DNA from: Streptomyces sp. NBC_00620
Lineage (GTDB): Bacteria; Actinomycetota; Actinomycetes; Streptomycetales; Streptomycetaceae
Assembly (NCBI RefSeq): GCF_026341825.1
Contig: NZ_JAPENY010000003.1
Span: forward strand, 2,542,001 to 2,606,000
Length of the DNA: 64,000 nt
Direction of reading: 5' to 3'
Positions within the stretch are counted from its first letter, which is position 1, and the number at the start of each line of letters is the position of its first letter. Positions 6,636 through 15,346 of the stretch are shown here, piece by piece. Position numbers and translations under genes: made by a program. The notes below the pieces were generated by a model, which was not told the DNA's origin, did no database searches, and saw only the letters and a program-made list of their open reading frames with translations.

Positions 6636-9611
6636 GTGGCACAGACATTCGGTACGCCGTTCATCGGCCGGGCAGACGAACTCGCCCGGCTCACAAGCGT
6701 GCTGACCCGCGCCAAGGAGGGCGACCCCCACGCAGTACTGGTGGCGGGCGACGCAGGCGTCGGCAAAACCCGCACGCTGACGGAAGCCGCCACCCACGCC
6801 GCGAACACCGGCATGACCGTCCTCACCGGCCACTGCGTGGACCTCGGCGACGTGGGCCTCCCCTACCTCCCGTTCACGGAGATCCTCGGCGTACTCGCCA
6901 CGGACGACCGGTTCACCACCGCCCTCGCCACGCACCCCGCGGTAAACCCCCTGCTGGGCACCGGCGACAGCACCCCGGACACCGGAAACCGCCTCCGCCT
7001 CTTCGAGGGCATGGCCTCCCTGCTCTCCGACGTCGCCGACATCACCCCGCTCCTCCTGGTCCTCGAAGACCTCCACTGGGCGGACCAGTCCTCCCGCGAC
7101 CTGCTGCGCTTCCTGCTCAGCCGCGGCCTCCTCCAGAGCCCGGCCTCCGGCACCCCGCCGCACCCCCTGGCGATCTTCGCCTCGTACCGCGCGGACGACC
7201 TGCACCGCCGCCACCCCCTGCGCCCCCTGCTCGCCGAGCTGGTCCGGCTGCCCGCGGTCGACCGGCTGGAACTGCGCCCGATGGCCGACGCGGAGGTAGC
7301 CCGGCTCGTACGGGGGTTGCGCACGGGCGCCGTGTCCGACACGACCGTCCGCCGTATCGTCGACCGCGCCGAGGGCAACGCCTTCTACGCGGAGGAACTG
7401 CTCGCCGCCACCGCCGACACACTCCCCGGCGACACCGGCCCGGCGTCCGGCGCCATGCCGAGCGGGCTGGCCGACGTACTCCTCATCCGCATCGAGCAAC
7501 TGTCGGACACAGCACAGCAGGTGCTGCGCACGGCAGCCGTCGCCGGGCGCCGCGTCGAGCACGACCTGCTGCGTGACGCCGTACAGCTGCCGGAGGACGA
7601 GCTGGAGTCGGCGCTGCGCGAGGCCGTCGGCAGGCAGCTCCTGGTCCCCGGTGAGGACGCCACGTACTCCTTCCGGCACGCGCTGACCCGCGAGGCGGTG
7701 TATGCCGATCTGCTGCCCGGGGAGCGGGTCCGGCTGCACCGTAGGTTCGCCAAACTCCTTGCCGGGCACGGCCATTCGGCCAAGAGCGCGGCGGAGCGTG
7801 CCCATCACTCGCGGGAGAGCCACGACCTCGCCGACGCGCTCACGGCCTCGCTGGAGGCCGCCGACCACGCCCAGCGGGTCGGCGCCCCCGCCGAGGAACT
7901 GCGCCATCTGGAGACCGCGCTCGAACTGTGGCCCGCGGTGGACTCCGCCGCCCGCCCCGAGGACGGTGCCGACCCGGTGACCCTCACCCTGCGCGCCTCC
8001 GCGGCCGCGGCACACGCCGGCGAGACGCACCGGGCGGTCTCCCTCACCCGCTCCGCCCTCGCCAGAGCCGGATCGGACGCGGATTCCGAACTCGCCGCCC
8101 GTGTCCGCTACACCCTCGCGGGCAACCTCATGCGTGTCGACAGCCTGAAGGCCGCGTTCACGTACAGCAGCGAGGCGCTCGCCATGATCCCCGCCGAGCC
8201 GCCGTCGCGCACCTGGGTGTGGGCCGCGGCCACCCACGTCATGGCGGCGCGGTACATGGGGCATGACGAGGACGCCGAGCGCGTCGGCCGCCAGGCGCTG
8301 CACATCGCCGAGGAGCTGCAAGTGCCCGACGCGCAGGCCGACTTGATCATCTCCATGGTCGGCCTGGAAGGACACAACCGGCGCACCCCCGAGGGCCGCG
8401 CCCGGCTTCGCCTGGCGCGGGACCTCGCCCGGACCGCGGGGCACGTCACGATCGAGATGCGCGCGCACTTCAACCTCGCCATCGGCTGCTACGAGTCCGG
8501 GGACCTGGACGAGTGCCTCACCTGGCTCTCCGAGGGACTGGAGCGCGCGAACCGCTCCGGGCTCGTCTCCGCGCCGTACGCCCTGGAGCTGCGCTACCTC
8601 CAGTCGCTGGTCCTCTACACCCTGGGCCGCTGGGACGAGTGCGCCCGAGCGGCCGCCGCCGACGCCGAACGGCTGCCCGCGGCGGGCGGGTTCGCGATCG
8701 GTCCCGCGCTGTACGTCGCCGTGGCCCGGGGCGAGGAGCACGCCGCCGACCGTGCCCGCGCCCTCCTCGACGGGCCGTTCGACTGGATGGCCACCCTCGT
8801 CGCGGGCATCGTGCTGACCGATGACGCAGCCCTGCGGGGTGATGCCGAGGGTGCCGTCGAGTGCGTGCGCGGCAACCTCGTCAGGCTCGCCGACGGCTCG
8901 GGTTCCGGGCGGCCCGACATCGGTGTGCGGCTCGCCGCGCTGGCCCTGTCCGCCGTCGCGGACGCGGCCGTCGAGCGGCGCCTCACGGGCGACGGGGAGG
9001 GGGCCCGCCGCTGGACCGACACCGCCACCGAGCTGGTGGAGGTGGCGAGGACCACGGCGGCCAAGGGTGAGGACGGCTCCCAGCAGGGCCCGGAGGGGCT
9101 GGCCTGGCTGGCCCGCGCCGAGGCGGAGTGGCTGCGCGCGCACTCCGGTCCCGACGTCACGGCGTGGGAGAAGGCCGTCGCCGCGTTCGGGTACGGCGAC
9201 CCGTACGAACTGGCCCGCTGCGAGCGGCGCCTCGCCGAGGCCCTGCTGTCGGCGGACCGCCGCGAGGAGGCCGCCGAGCACGCGCGCGCGGCCCGCGACG
9301 CGGCCGTCCGGCTCGGTGCCGTACCGCTGCGCGAAGACCTCGACACCCTCATCCGGCGCGGCCGCCTCGCCGAATCACCGTCAGCCGCCGACCGCATCGC
9401 CGTACTGACAGCCCGCGAGAGCGACGTCCTGCGCCTCCTCGCCCTGGGCCGCACCAACCGCCAGATCGGCGAGGAGCTGTTCATCAGCGGCAAGACGGCA
9501 AGCGTCCATGTCTCGAACATCCTCGCCAAACTGGGCGCGGCCGGCCGCACGGAGGCGGTGGCGATCGCGTATCGGGAGGGCCTGATCGTGCCGGAGACGA
9601 CCGCCACGTAG
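6636..9611 (+). CDS. LuxR-family ATP-binding transcriptional regulator (LAL)
   Basis: The product is about 991 residues. It opens with an AAA/STAND-type ATPase module (FIGRADELARL; Walker A GDAGVGKT at about residues 38-45; Walker B LLLVLEDLHWAD), has a long helical TPR-like middle, and ends in a C-terminal LuxR HTH (LTARESDVLRLLALGRTNRQ, then ISGKTASVHVSNILAKLG). LAL proteins are usually pathway activators, often of antibiotic or carbon-use genes. I prefer GTG 6636, which has AGGA eight bases upstream; ATG 6606 lies at the edge of the inverted repeat without a ribosome site. It stands alone between a repeat and a terminator, so its target is not evident. Confidence 0.93.
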   Translation: MAQTFGTPFIGRADELARLTSVLTRAKEGDPHAVLVAGDAGVGKTRTLTEAATHAANTGMTVLTGHCVDLGDVGLPYLPFTEILGVLATDDRFTTALATHPAVNPLLGTGDSTPDTGNRLRLFEGMASLLSDVADITPLLLVLEDLHWADQSSRDLLRFLLSRGLLQSPASGTPPHPLAIFASYRADDLHRRHPLRPLLAELVRLPAVDRLELRPMADAEVARLVRGLRTGAVSDTTVRRIVDRAEGNAFYAEELLAATADTLPGDTGPASGAMPSGLADVLLIRIEQLSDTAQQVLRTAAVAGRRVEHDLLRDAVQLPEDELESALREAVGRQLLVPGEDATYSFRHALTREAVYADLLPGERVRLHRRFAKLLAGHGHSAKSAAERAHHSRESHDLADALTASLEAADHAQRVGAPAEELRHLETALELWPAVDSAARPEDGADPVTLTLRASAAAAHAGETHRAVSLTRSALARAGSDADSELAARVRYTLAGNLMRVDSLKAAFTYSSEALAMIPAEPPSRTWVWAAATHVMAARYMGHDEDAERVGRQALHIAEELQVPDAQADLIISMVGLEGHNRRTPEGRARLRLARDLARTAGHVTIEMRAHFNLAIGCYESGDLDECLTWLSEGLERANRSGLVSAPYALELRYLQSLVLYTLGRWDECARAAAADAERLPAAGGFAIGPALYVAVARGEEHAADRARALLDGPFDWMATLVAGIVLTDDAALRGDAEGAVECVRGNLVRLADGSGSGRPDIGVRLAALALSAVADAAVERRLTGDGEGARRWTDTATELVEVARTTAAKGEDGSQQGPEGLAWLARAEAEWLRAHSGPDVTAWEKAVAAFGYGDPYELARCERRLAEALLSADRREEAAEHARAARDAAVRLGAVPLREDLDTLIRRGRLAESPSAADRIAVLTARESDVLRLLALGRTNRQIGEELFISGKTASVHVSNILAKLGAAGRTEAVAIAYREGLIVPETTAT

Positions 9612-9626
9612 TACGTCGTACGACGA

Positions 9627-9658
9627 AGGGCCGGGCCACCCGAAGGTGACCCGGCCCT
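9627..9658. terminator. Bidirectional terminator between LAL gene and serA
   Basis: A 14-bp stem with one mismatch (AGGGCCGGG.CACC paired with GGTGACCCGGCCCT) is closed by a CGAA tetraloop in the convergent gap between the LAL stop and the serA stop. Confidence 0.85.
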
Positions 9659-9680
9659 CAAATGTCCTGTGCGACCGACC

Positions 9681-11279
9681 TCAGACGAGGTTGACCGACC
9701 GTGCCGACGTCGCGCCGATCTCGTCGGCCACCTCCGTGAGGACGTTCTGCGGGACCGTGTCGTCGACGGTGAGGACCGCGAGGGCCTCGCCGCCCGCGGC
9801 CGCACGCGCGACCTGCATACCGGCGATGTTGATGCCCGCCTCGCCGAAGATCCGGCCGACGGTGCCGACTACGCCGGGACGGTCCTCGTAGCCGAGCACG
9901 ACCATGTGGTCGGCGAGCGCCAGGTCCACGTCGTACTCACCGACGGCGACGATCTTCTGCAGGTGCTTCGGGCCCGCGAGCGTGCCGGAGACCGAGACCT
10001 CCTGGCCGTCGCTGAGCGTGCCGCGCACGGTGACGACATTGCGGTGGTCCGGGGACTCCGAGCTTGTGGTCAGCCGGACCTCGACGCCGCGCTCCTGCGC
10101 GAACAGCGGGGCGTTGACGTACGAGACGGTCTCGTCGACGACGTCCTCGAACACACCCTTCAGGGCGCTGAGTTCGAGCACCTTGACGTCGTGCTGGGTG
10201 ATCTCGCCGTACACCTCGACGTCGAGACGGACCGCGACCTCGCCCGCGAGCGCGGTGAAGATGCGACCGAGGTTCTCGGCGAGCGGCAGGCCCGGCTTGA
10301 CGTCCTCGGCGATGACGCCGCCCTGGACGTTCACCGCGTCCGGGACCAGCTCACCGGCGAGCGCGAGGCGCACCGAGCGGGCGACGGAGACACCGGCCTT
10401 CTCCTGCGCCTCGTCCGTGGATGCGCCGAGGTGCGGGGTGCAGACGACCTCGTCGAGCTCGAAGAGCGGGGAGTCCGTGCAGGGCTCCTTCGAGTACACG
10501 TCGAGGCCGGCGCCGGCGACGCGGCCTTCCTTGAGCGCCGAGTACAGCGCCTCCTCGTCGACGATCCCGCCACGCGCGGCGTTGACGATCCGGACCGACG
10601 GCTTGACCTTGTGCAGCGCCTCGTCGCCGATGAGACCGAGGGTCTCAGGCGTCTTGGGAAGGTGCACGGTGATGAAGTCCGAGACCTCGAGCAGCTCGTC
10701 GAGGGAAAGGACCTTCACGCCCATCTGCGCGGCCCGCGCGGGCTGGATGTAGGGGTCGTACGCGACGACCTTCATCCCGAACGCCGACATGCGCTGCGCG
10801 ACCAGCGCGCCGATACGGCCGAGGCCGACGACACCGAGGGTCTTCTCGGCGAGCTCGACGCCGGTGTACTTGCTGCGCTTCCACTCGCCGTTCTTCAGCG
10901 CCGTGTTGGCCTGCGGAATGTGGCGTGCGGTGGCGAGAAGCAGACCGCAGGCGAGCTCGGCGGCGGTCACGATGTTCGAGGTGGGGGCGTTGACGACCAT
11001 CACGCCGGCCTTGGTGGCGGCGGACACGTCCACGTTGTCCAGGCCGACGCCGGCTCGTGCGACGACCTTCAGCTTCTTCGCGGCCGCGACGGCCTCGGCG
11101 TCGACCTTGGTGGCCGAGCGGATCAGGATCGCGTCGACATCGGCGATCGCGGGCAGCAGCTCGGCGCGGTCCGCGCCGTTGCAGTGCCGGATCTCGAAGT
11201 CGGGGCCCAGGGCGTCGACGGTCGCGGGCGACAGCTCTTCAGCGATGAGTACGACGGGCTTGGATGACGCAGTGCTCAC
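9681..11279 (-). CDS. serA: D-3-phosphoglycerate dehydrogenase
   Basis: This 532-residue type I enzyme commits 3-phosphoglycerate to serine synthesis with NAD+. It contains the NAD-binding VVGLGRIGALVAQR motif, the catalytic-region segments NAARGGIVDEEAL and LDVYSKEP, the active-site His in TPHLGAST, then the ASB/intervening domain and a C-terminal ACT domain (about residues 455-530) expected to bind serine as feedback inhibitor. GTG 11279 is chosen as start because AGGA lies five bases upstream; an in-frame GTG at 11291 lacks one. It is bounded by its own terminator and a long 5' region, so it is probably transcribed alone, although ilvC lies upstream on the same strand. Confidence 0.97.
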   Translation of the reverse strand: MSTASSKPVVLIAEELSPATVDALGPDFEIRHCNGADRAELLPAIADVDAILIRSATKVDAEAVAAAKKLKVVARAGVGLDNVDVSAATKAGVMVVNAPTSNIVTAAELACGLLLATARHIPQANTALKNGEWKRSKYTGVELAEKTLGVVGLGRIGALVAQRMSAFGMKVVAYDPYIQPARAAQMGVKVLSLDELLEVSDFITVHLPKTPETLGLIGDEALHKVKPSVRIVNAARGGIVDEEALYSALKEGRVAGAGLDVYSKEPCTDSPLFELDEVVCTPHLGASTDEAQEKAGVSVARSVRLALAGELVPDAVNVQGGVIAEDVKPGLPLAENLGRIFTALAGEVAVRLDVEVYGEITQHDVKVLELSALKGVFEDVVDETVSYVNAPLFAQERGVEVRLTTSSESPDHRNVVTVRGTLSDGQEVSVSGTLAGPKHLQKIVAVGEYDVDLALADHMVVLGYEDRPGVVGTVGRIFGEAGINIAGMQVARAAAGGEALAVLTVDDTVPQNVLTEVADEIGATSARSVNLV

Positions 11280-11592
11280 GTGAGTCCTCACAGGTCCAAT
11301 GCGGACGGCCGTCCCGACGGCCGCATGCGGTGGAGGGTGGTAAACGGCCTTGGGAACGCACCTGCATTTCCCCGGTGTCGCTTAGCTAGCCGCGTGGAAG
11401 ACGCACGACGCTGTGGGCCTGACGCGTTAATGATGTGCAGCAGTGTAGTGGCGCCGAACGGGCCGCCTTACGCCTCTGCGGAAGGATCACCCGTCCGTGG
11501 CTGGACGGGATGGACAACGCCGGTTTCCAAGCGTTACCGGTGGTTCGCCGAAGGGGCCGGAGCAGACTGCTCCGACCCCTTGGACGTACGGC
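11280..11592. other. Non-coding region between ilvC and serA
   Basis: About 313 bp with no credible gene. It contains the ilvC terminator at its ilvC end. A perfect 8-bp hairpin (11306-11313 with 11316-11323) lies about 27 bases upstream of the serA start. A possible minus-strand -10 (TACACT) near 11437 would give serA a leader of about 150 nt, with no clear -35. No known riboswitch motif was recognised. Confidence 0.5.
11551..11581 (-). terminator. Terminator downstream of ilvC
   Basis: The stem AAGGGG.CGGAGC with GCTCCG.CCCCTT (one mismatched pair, 5-nt loop) begins 12 bases past the ilvC stop codon in the ilvC reading direction. Confidence 0.8.
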
Positions 11593-12594
11593 TTACGCCT
11601 CGTCGGCGTCGACCCACGACATGAGCTTGCGGAGCTCCTTGCCGGTGGTCTCCAGGAGGGACTTCTCGTCCTGGGTCTTGTACTCGTTGTACTTCTTCAG
11701 ACCGCCGTGGTACTCGGCCATCCACTCACGGGCGAAGGTGCCGTCCTGGATCTCGGCGAGGACCTTCTTCATCTCGGCCTTGGTGGCGTCCGTGATGATG
11801 CGCGGGCCGGTGACGTAGTCGCCCCACTCCGCGGTCTCGGAGACGGACCAGCGCATCTTCTCCAGGCCGCCCTCGTACATGAGGTCGACGATGAGCTTCA
11901 GCTCGTGGAGGCACTCGAAGTACGCGATCTCCGGCTGGTAGCCGGCCTCGGTCAGCGTCTCGAAGCCCGCCTTGACCAGCGCCGCGGTGCCACCGCAGAG
12001 GACGGCCTGCTCACCGAACAGGTCGGTCTCGGTCTCCTCGGTGAAGGTCGTCTTGATGACGCCGGCGCGGGTGCCGCCGATGCCCTTCGCGTACGACAGC
12101 GTCAGCGGGAAGGCCTTGCCGGTGGCGTCCTGCTCGACGGCCGCGATACACGGAACGCCGCGGCCCTCCTCGTACTGCCGGCGGACCAGGTGGCCCGGGC
12201 CCTTCGGGGCGACCATGCAGACGTCGATGCCGGCCGGGGGCTTGATGAAGTCGAAGCGGATGTTCAGGCCGTGGCCGAAGAACAGCGCGTCGCCCTCCTT
12301 GAGGTTGTCCTTGATGGACTCCTCGTAGACCTGCGCCTGGATCGGGTCCGGCACCAGGATCATGATGACGTCGGCCTCGGCGGCGGCCTCGGCCGGAGTC
12401 ACCACGCGCAGGCCCTGCTCCTCGGCCTTGGCCTTGGACTTGGAGCCCTCGTGCAGACCGACGCGGACGTCGACACCCGAGTCGCGCAGCGACAGCGCGT
12501 GGGCGTGGCCCTGGCTGCCGTAGCCGATGACCGCGACCTTGCGGCCCTGGATGATGGACAGGTCGGCGTCGTCGTCGTAGAACAGCTCGGCCAC
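11593..12594 (-). CDS. ilvC: Ketol-acid reductoisomerase
   Basis: The 333-residue length is typical of the class I short enzyme. It converts acetolactate or acetohydroxybutyrate to dihydroxy acids for valine, leucine and isoleucine synthesis using NADPH and Mg2+. Visible are the Rossmann IGYGSQGHAHALSL motif, the phosphate-binding HEGSKSKAKAEEQG loop, the knotted-domain metal ligands in TETDLFGEQ and AYFECLHELK, and the closing RIITDATKAEM segment. The start is GTG with AAGGAGA upstream. It follows ilvN but a strong hairpin separates them, so it may have its own promoter or be expressed by partial read-through. Confidence 0.98.
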   Translation of the reverse strand: MAELFYDDDADLSIIQGRKVAVIGYGSQGHAHALSLRDSGVDVRVGLHEGSKSKAKAEEQGLRVVTPAEAAAEADVIMILVPDPIQAQVYEESIKDNLKEGDALFFGHGLNIRFDFIKPPAGIDVCMVAPKGPGHLVRRQYEEGRGVPCIAAVEQDATGKAFPLTLSYAKGIGGTRAGVIKTTFTEETETDLFGEQAVLCGGTAALVKAGFETLTEAGYQPEIAYFECLHELKLIVDLMYEGGLEKMRWSVSETAEWGDYVTGPRIITDATKAEMKKVLAEIQDGTFAREWMAEYHGGLKKYNEYKTQDEKSLLETTGKELRKLMSWVDADEA

Positions 12595-12671
12595 TGGGGT
12601 TCTCCTTGGTGTGCGGTGTTGCGTCCCACCGTACGGCGGGCGGGGGAAGGGAAGTTTTCGGGTCTCGGCAT

Positions 12672-12701
12672 ACGGGCGGTCGACGATCGCCGACCGCCCG
12701 T
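12672..12701 (-). terminator. Hairpin between ilvN and ilvC
   Basis: A perfect 11-bp stem (ACGGGCGGTCG with CGACCGCCCGT, 8-nt loop) starts nine bases after the ilvN stop. It probably terminates or attenuates ilvBN transcription before ilvC. Confidence 0.75.
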
Positions 12702-12709
12702 TTCAAGCC

Positions 12710-13237
12710 TCAGGCAGATCGGTCGAGCGCGCGCAGCGACCGGTCGGTGATCGAGCGCGCCCCGCGGCCGATCGCGATCGTGCCGGACTGGACGAGCTCC
12801 TTGATGCCGAACGGCTCCAGCATCTTGAGCATGGCCTCCAGCTTGTCGCTGCCGCCGGTGGCCTCGATGGTGACGGCCTCCGGGGAGACGTCGACCGTCT
12901 TGGCGCGGAACAGCTGGACGATCTCGACGACCTGGGAGCGCGTCTCGTTGTCGGCGCGCACCTTCACCAGAACGAGTTCGCGCTGAACCGCGGAGCCGGG
13001 CTCCAGCTCGACGATCTTCAGAACGTTGACGAGCTTGTTGAGCTGCTTGGTGACCTGCTCGAGCGGCAGCGCCTCGATCACGTTCACCACGATGGTGATG
13101 CGCGAGATCTCGGGGTGCTCGGTGACGCCGACGGCGAGCGAGTCGATGTTGAAGCCGCGCCGGGAGAACAGGGCGGTGATCCGGGCGAGGACACCGGGCT
13201 TGTTCTCGACGAGGACGGAGAGGGTGTGCTTGCTCAT
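12710..13237 (-). CDS. ilvN: Acetolactate synthase regulatory (small) subunit
   Basis: The product is 175 residues. An N-terminal ACT domain (about residues 4-75; TLSVLVENKPGVLARITALFSRRGFNI) binds valine for feedback inhibition, and a second ACT-like domain lies at about residues 85-165. It assembles with IlvB in the cytoplasm. ATG 13237 is the natural start at the ACT domain; longer frames upstream run into ilvB and are not credible. It lies 20 bp after the ilvB stop, so the two are co-transcribed and share the attenuator upstream of ilvB. Confidence 0.97.
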   Translation of the reverse strand: MSKHTLSVLVENKPGVLARITALFSRRGFNIDSLAVGVTEHPEISRITIVVNVIEALPLEQVTKQLNKLVNVLKIVELEPGSAVQRELVLVKVRADNETRSQVVEIVQLFRAKTVDVSPEAVTIEATGGSDKLEAMLKMLEPFGIKELVQSGTIAIGRGARSITDRSLRALDRSA

Positions 13238-13257
13238 GGGTCTGACTCGGCTCTCTC

Positions 13258-15114
13258 TCAGTCGTCTTCGTTGTCGCCGAAGTCGGGGCGGACGTCCCGG
13301 GCGAACATGACCTCGTCGTTGGACGTGCCGGCGGCGACCATCGGCCACACCATGGCGTCCTCGTGGACGATGAAGTCGACCACGACCGGGCGGTCGTTGA
13401 TCGAGTTCGCCTCCTCGATGCACTTGTCGAGGTCGTCCGGGGACTCGCAGCGGATCGCGTAACAGCCCATCGCCTCCGACAACTTGACGAAGTCGGGGAC
13501 GCGGGTGCCTGCGCTCGGCTGCTTGCCGTCGGCGTCGGGGCCGCTGTGCAGCACGGTGTTGGAGTAGCGCTGGTTGTAGAAGAGGGTCTGCCACTGGCGG
13601 ACCATCCCGAGGGCGCCGTTGTTGATGATGGCGACCTTAATCGGGATGTTGTTCAGGGCGCAGGTGGTGAGTTCCTGATTGGTCATCTGGAAGCAGCCGT
13701 CGCCGTCGATCGCCCAGACCGTACGGTCCGGCCGGCCGGCCTTGGCGCCCATCGCGGCCGGGACCGCGTAGCCCATCGTTCCGGCGCCACCGGAGTTCAG
13801 CCAGGTCGCGGGCTTCTCGTACTGGACGTAGTGCGCGGCCCACATCTGGTGCTGGCCGACGCCCGCCGCGAAGATCGTGCCCTCCGGGGCGAGTTGGCCG
13901 ATGCGCTCGATGACCTGCTGCGGGGCGAGCGAGCCGTTGTCGGGCTGCTCGTAGCCGAGCGGGTACGTCTCGCGCCAGCGGTTGAGGTCCGTCCACCAGG
14001 CGCTGTAGTCGCCGGTGTGGCCCTCGCTGTGCTCCTTCTGCACGGCCTGGATCAGGTCGGCGAGGACCTCGCGGGCGTCACCGACGATCGGCACGTCGGC
14101 GGCGCGGTTCTTGCCGATCTCCGCGGGGTCGATATCGGCGTGGACGATCTTTGCGTACGGGGCGAAGCTGTCCAGCTTGCCGGTGACGCGGTCGTCGAAG
14201 CGGGCTCCGAGGGCGACGATCAGGTCGGCCTTCTGCAGCGCGGTGACGGCGGTGACCGCACCGTGCATGCCCGGCATTCCCACGTGCAGCGGGTGGCTGT
14301 CGGGGAATGCGCCGAGCGCCATCAGTGTGGTGGTGACGGGCGCTCCGGTGAGTTCTGCGAGGACCTTCAGCTCGGCGGTGGCATTGGCCTTGAGGACGCC
14401 GCCGCCGACGTAGAGGACGGGCCGCTTCGCGGCGGTGATCAGCTTGGCGGCCTCGCGGATCTGCTTGGCGTGCGGCTTGGTCACCGGGCGGTAGCCGGGC
14501 AGGTCCTGGGTGGGCGGCCACTGGAAGGTGGTCTGCGCCTGGAGGGCGTCCTTGGCGATGTCGACGAGGACGGGTCCGGGGCGGCCGGTGGAGGCGATGT
14601 GGAAGGCCTCCGCGATCGTCCGCGGGATGTCCTCGGCGCGGGTCACCAGGAAGTTGTGCTTGGTGATCGGCATGGTGATGCCGACGATGTCCGCCTCCTG
14701 GAAGGCGTCCGTGCCGATCGCCTTGGACGCGACCTGCCCGGTGATCGCCACGAGCGGCACCGAGTCCATGTGCGCGTCGGCGATCGGGGTCACCAGGTTG
14801 GTGGCGCCGGGGCCGCTGGTCGCCATGCAGACGCCGACCTTGCCGGTGGCCTGCGCGTAACCGGTGGCCGCGTGACCCGCGCCCTGCTCGTGACGGACGA
14901 GCACGTGCCGCACGCGCTGGGAGTCCATCAGCGGGTCGTAGGCCGGAAGGATCGCGCCGCCGGGAATGCCGAATACCGTGTCGGCCCCGACTTCCTCAAG
15001 AGAACGGATGAGGGACTTCGCACCCGTCACCTGCTCGGGCGCGGACTGCTGTCCTCCGGATCGGGGCCGCGGCTGCGGATGGTGGGCCCCGGTGGCCTGC
15101 TCGGTCATCGGCAT
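13258..15114 (-). CDS. ilvB: Acetolactate synthase catalytic (large) subunit
   Basis: The product is 618 residues. This ThDP- and FAD-dependent enzyme condenses pyruvate with pyruvate or 2-oxobutyrate, the first common branched-chain step. Seen are the catalytic glutamate region (VLVRHEQGAGHAATGYA), the PYR domain, the central FAD domain, and the ThDP/Mg motif running from AIDGDGCFQM to AIINN. It starts with a basic, Gln-rich extension of about 30 residues common in Streptomyces. Two nearby ATGs (15114 and 15108) are possible, both after an AGAAGAGA ribosome site. Expression is controlled by the leader peptide and terminator just upstream. Confidence 0.98.
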   Translation of the reverse strand: MPMTEQATGAHHPQPRPRSGGQQSAPEQVTGAKSLIRSLEEVGADTVFGIPGGAILPAYDPLMDSQRVRHVLVRHEQGAGHAATGYAQATGKVGVCMATSGPGATNLVTPIADAHMDSVPLVAITGQVASKAIGTDAFQEADIVGITMPITKHNFLVTRAEDIPRTIAEAFHIASTGRPGPVLVDIAKDALQAQTTFQWPPTQDLPGYRPVTKPHAKQIREAAKLITAAKRPVLYVGGGVLKANATAELKVLAELTGAPVTTTLMALGAFPDSHPLHVGMPGMHGAVTAVTALQKADLIVALGARFDDRVTGKLDSFAPYAKIVHADIDPAEIGKNRAADVPIVGDAREVLADLIQAVQKEHSEGHTGDYSAWWTDLNRWRETYPLGYEQPDNGSLAPQQVIERIGQLAPEGTIFAAGVGQHQMWAAHYVQYEKPATWLNSGGAGTMGYAVPAAMGAKAGRPDRTVWAIDGDGCFQMTNQELTTCALNNIPIKVAIINNGALGMVRQWQTLFYNQRYSNTVLHSGPDADGKQPSAGTRVPDFVKLSEAMGCYAIRCESPDDLDKCIEEANSINDRPVVVDFIVHEDAMVWPMVAAGTSNDEVMFARDVRPDFGDNEDD

Positions 15115-15177
15115 TCTCTTCTCGATGCTGAGGGTTTTTGCGAAGTTTGTGCGGTGTACGACTGGTGCCTGTGCAAC

Positions 15178-15211
15178 AAAAAACCCCTCGTGCCGTGAGG
15201 CAAGCGAGGGG
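15178..15211 (-). terminator. ilvB transcription attenuator
   Basis: The stem CCCCTCG with CGAGGGG, containing an inner GCC/GGC stem, is followed on the minus strand by six T residues, a textbook intrinsic terminator. It lies between the leader peptide and the ilvB start. Stalling of the ribosome in the leader at Ile/Leu/Val codons should prevent its formation. Confidence 0.9.
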
Positions 15212-15267
15212 AGCGCGCCGGTGCGTTCACTGGGGATTCCGGTTCTGTCGATCCGGTGGGTCCCAGT

Positions 15268-15309
15268 TCAGCCGACGCGCTTTCCAAGTACGAGAATTCG
15301 GGTGCGCAT
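15268..15309 (-). CDS. ilvB leader peptide (13 residues)
   Basis: A short ORF encodes MRTRILVLGKRVG and a stop. It has the control run Ile-Leu-Val-Leu plus a later Val, the three amino acids made by the operon. It lies about 150 bases upstream of ilvB, with the terminator between them. The organisation is classic ribosome-mediated attenuation, and similar leaders are conserved before ilvB in actinomycetes. The inferred transcription start coincides with its ATG, so it is probably translated from a leaderless end. It is too short for ordinary ORF calling. Confidence 0.88.
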   Translation of the reverse strand: MRTRILVLGKRVG

Positions 15310-15316
15310 GGCATTG

Positions 15317-15346
15317 ACCCTCCCCCCGGCACGCACCGACTGTCAA
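15317..15346 (-). promoter_or_regulatory. ilvBN promoter
   Basis: On the minus strand a consensus -35 TTGACA (15346-15341) is followed after 18 bp by the weak -10 GAGGGT (15322-15317). The start site about seven bases on falls at or next to the leader-peptide ATG (15309). Confidence 0.6.

Noticed and set aside
5807..7576. 589-codon plus-strand frame crossing the inverted repeat
   Set aside because: Out of frame with both the MFS and LAL genes and made of Arg/Pro/Gly; no domain.
6609..9281. 890-codon minus-strand frame opposite the LAL regulator
   Set aside because: Gly/Arg/Val-rich shadow with no domain; the plus-strand frame has clear ATPase and HTH motifs.
9669..11267. 532-codon plus-strand frame opposite serA
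   Set aside because: Composition is that of an antisense shadow; SerA motifs are all on the minus strand.
11280..11592. Riboswitch or T-box in the serA leader
   Set aside because: Only a short hairpin is visible; no conserved T-box or known riboswitch core was recognised.
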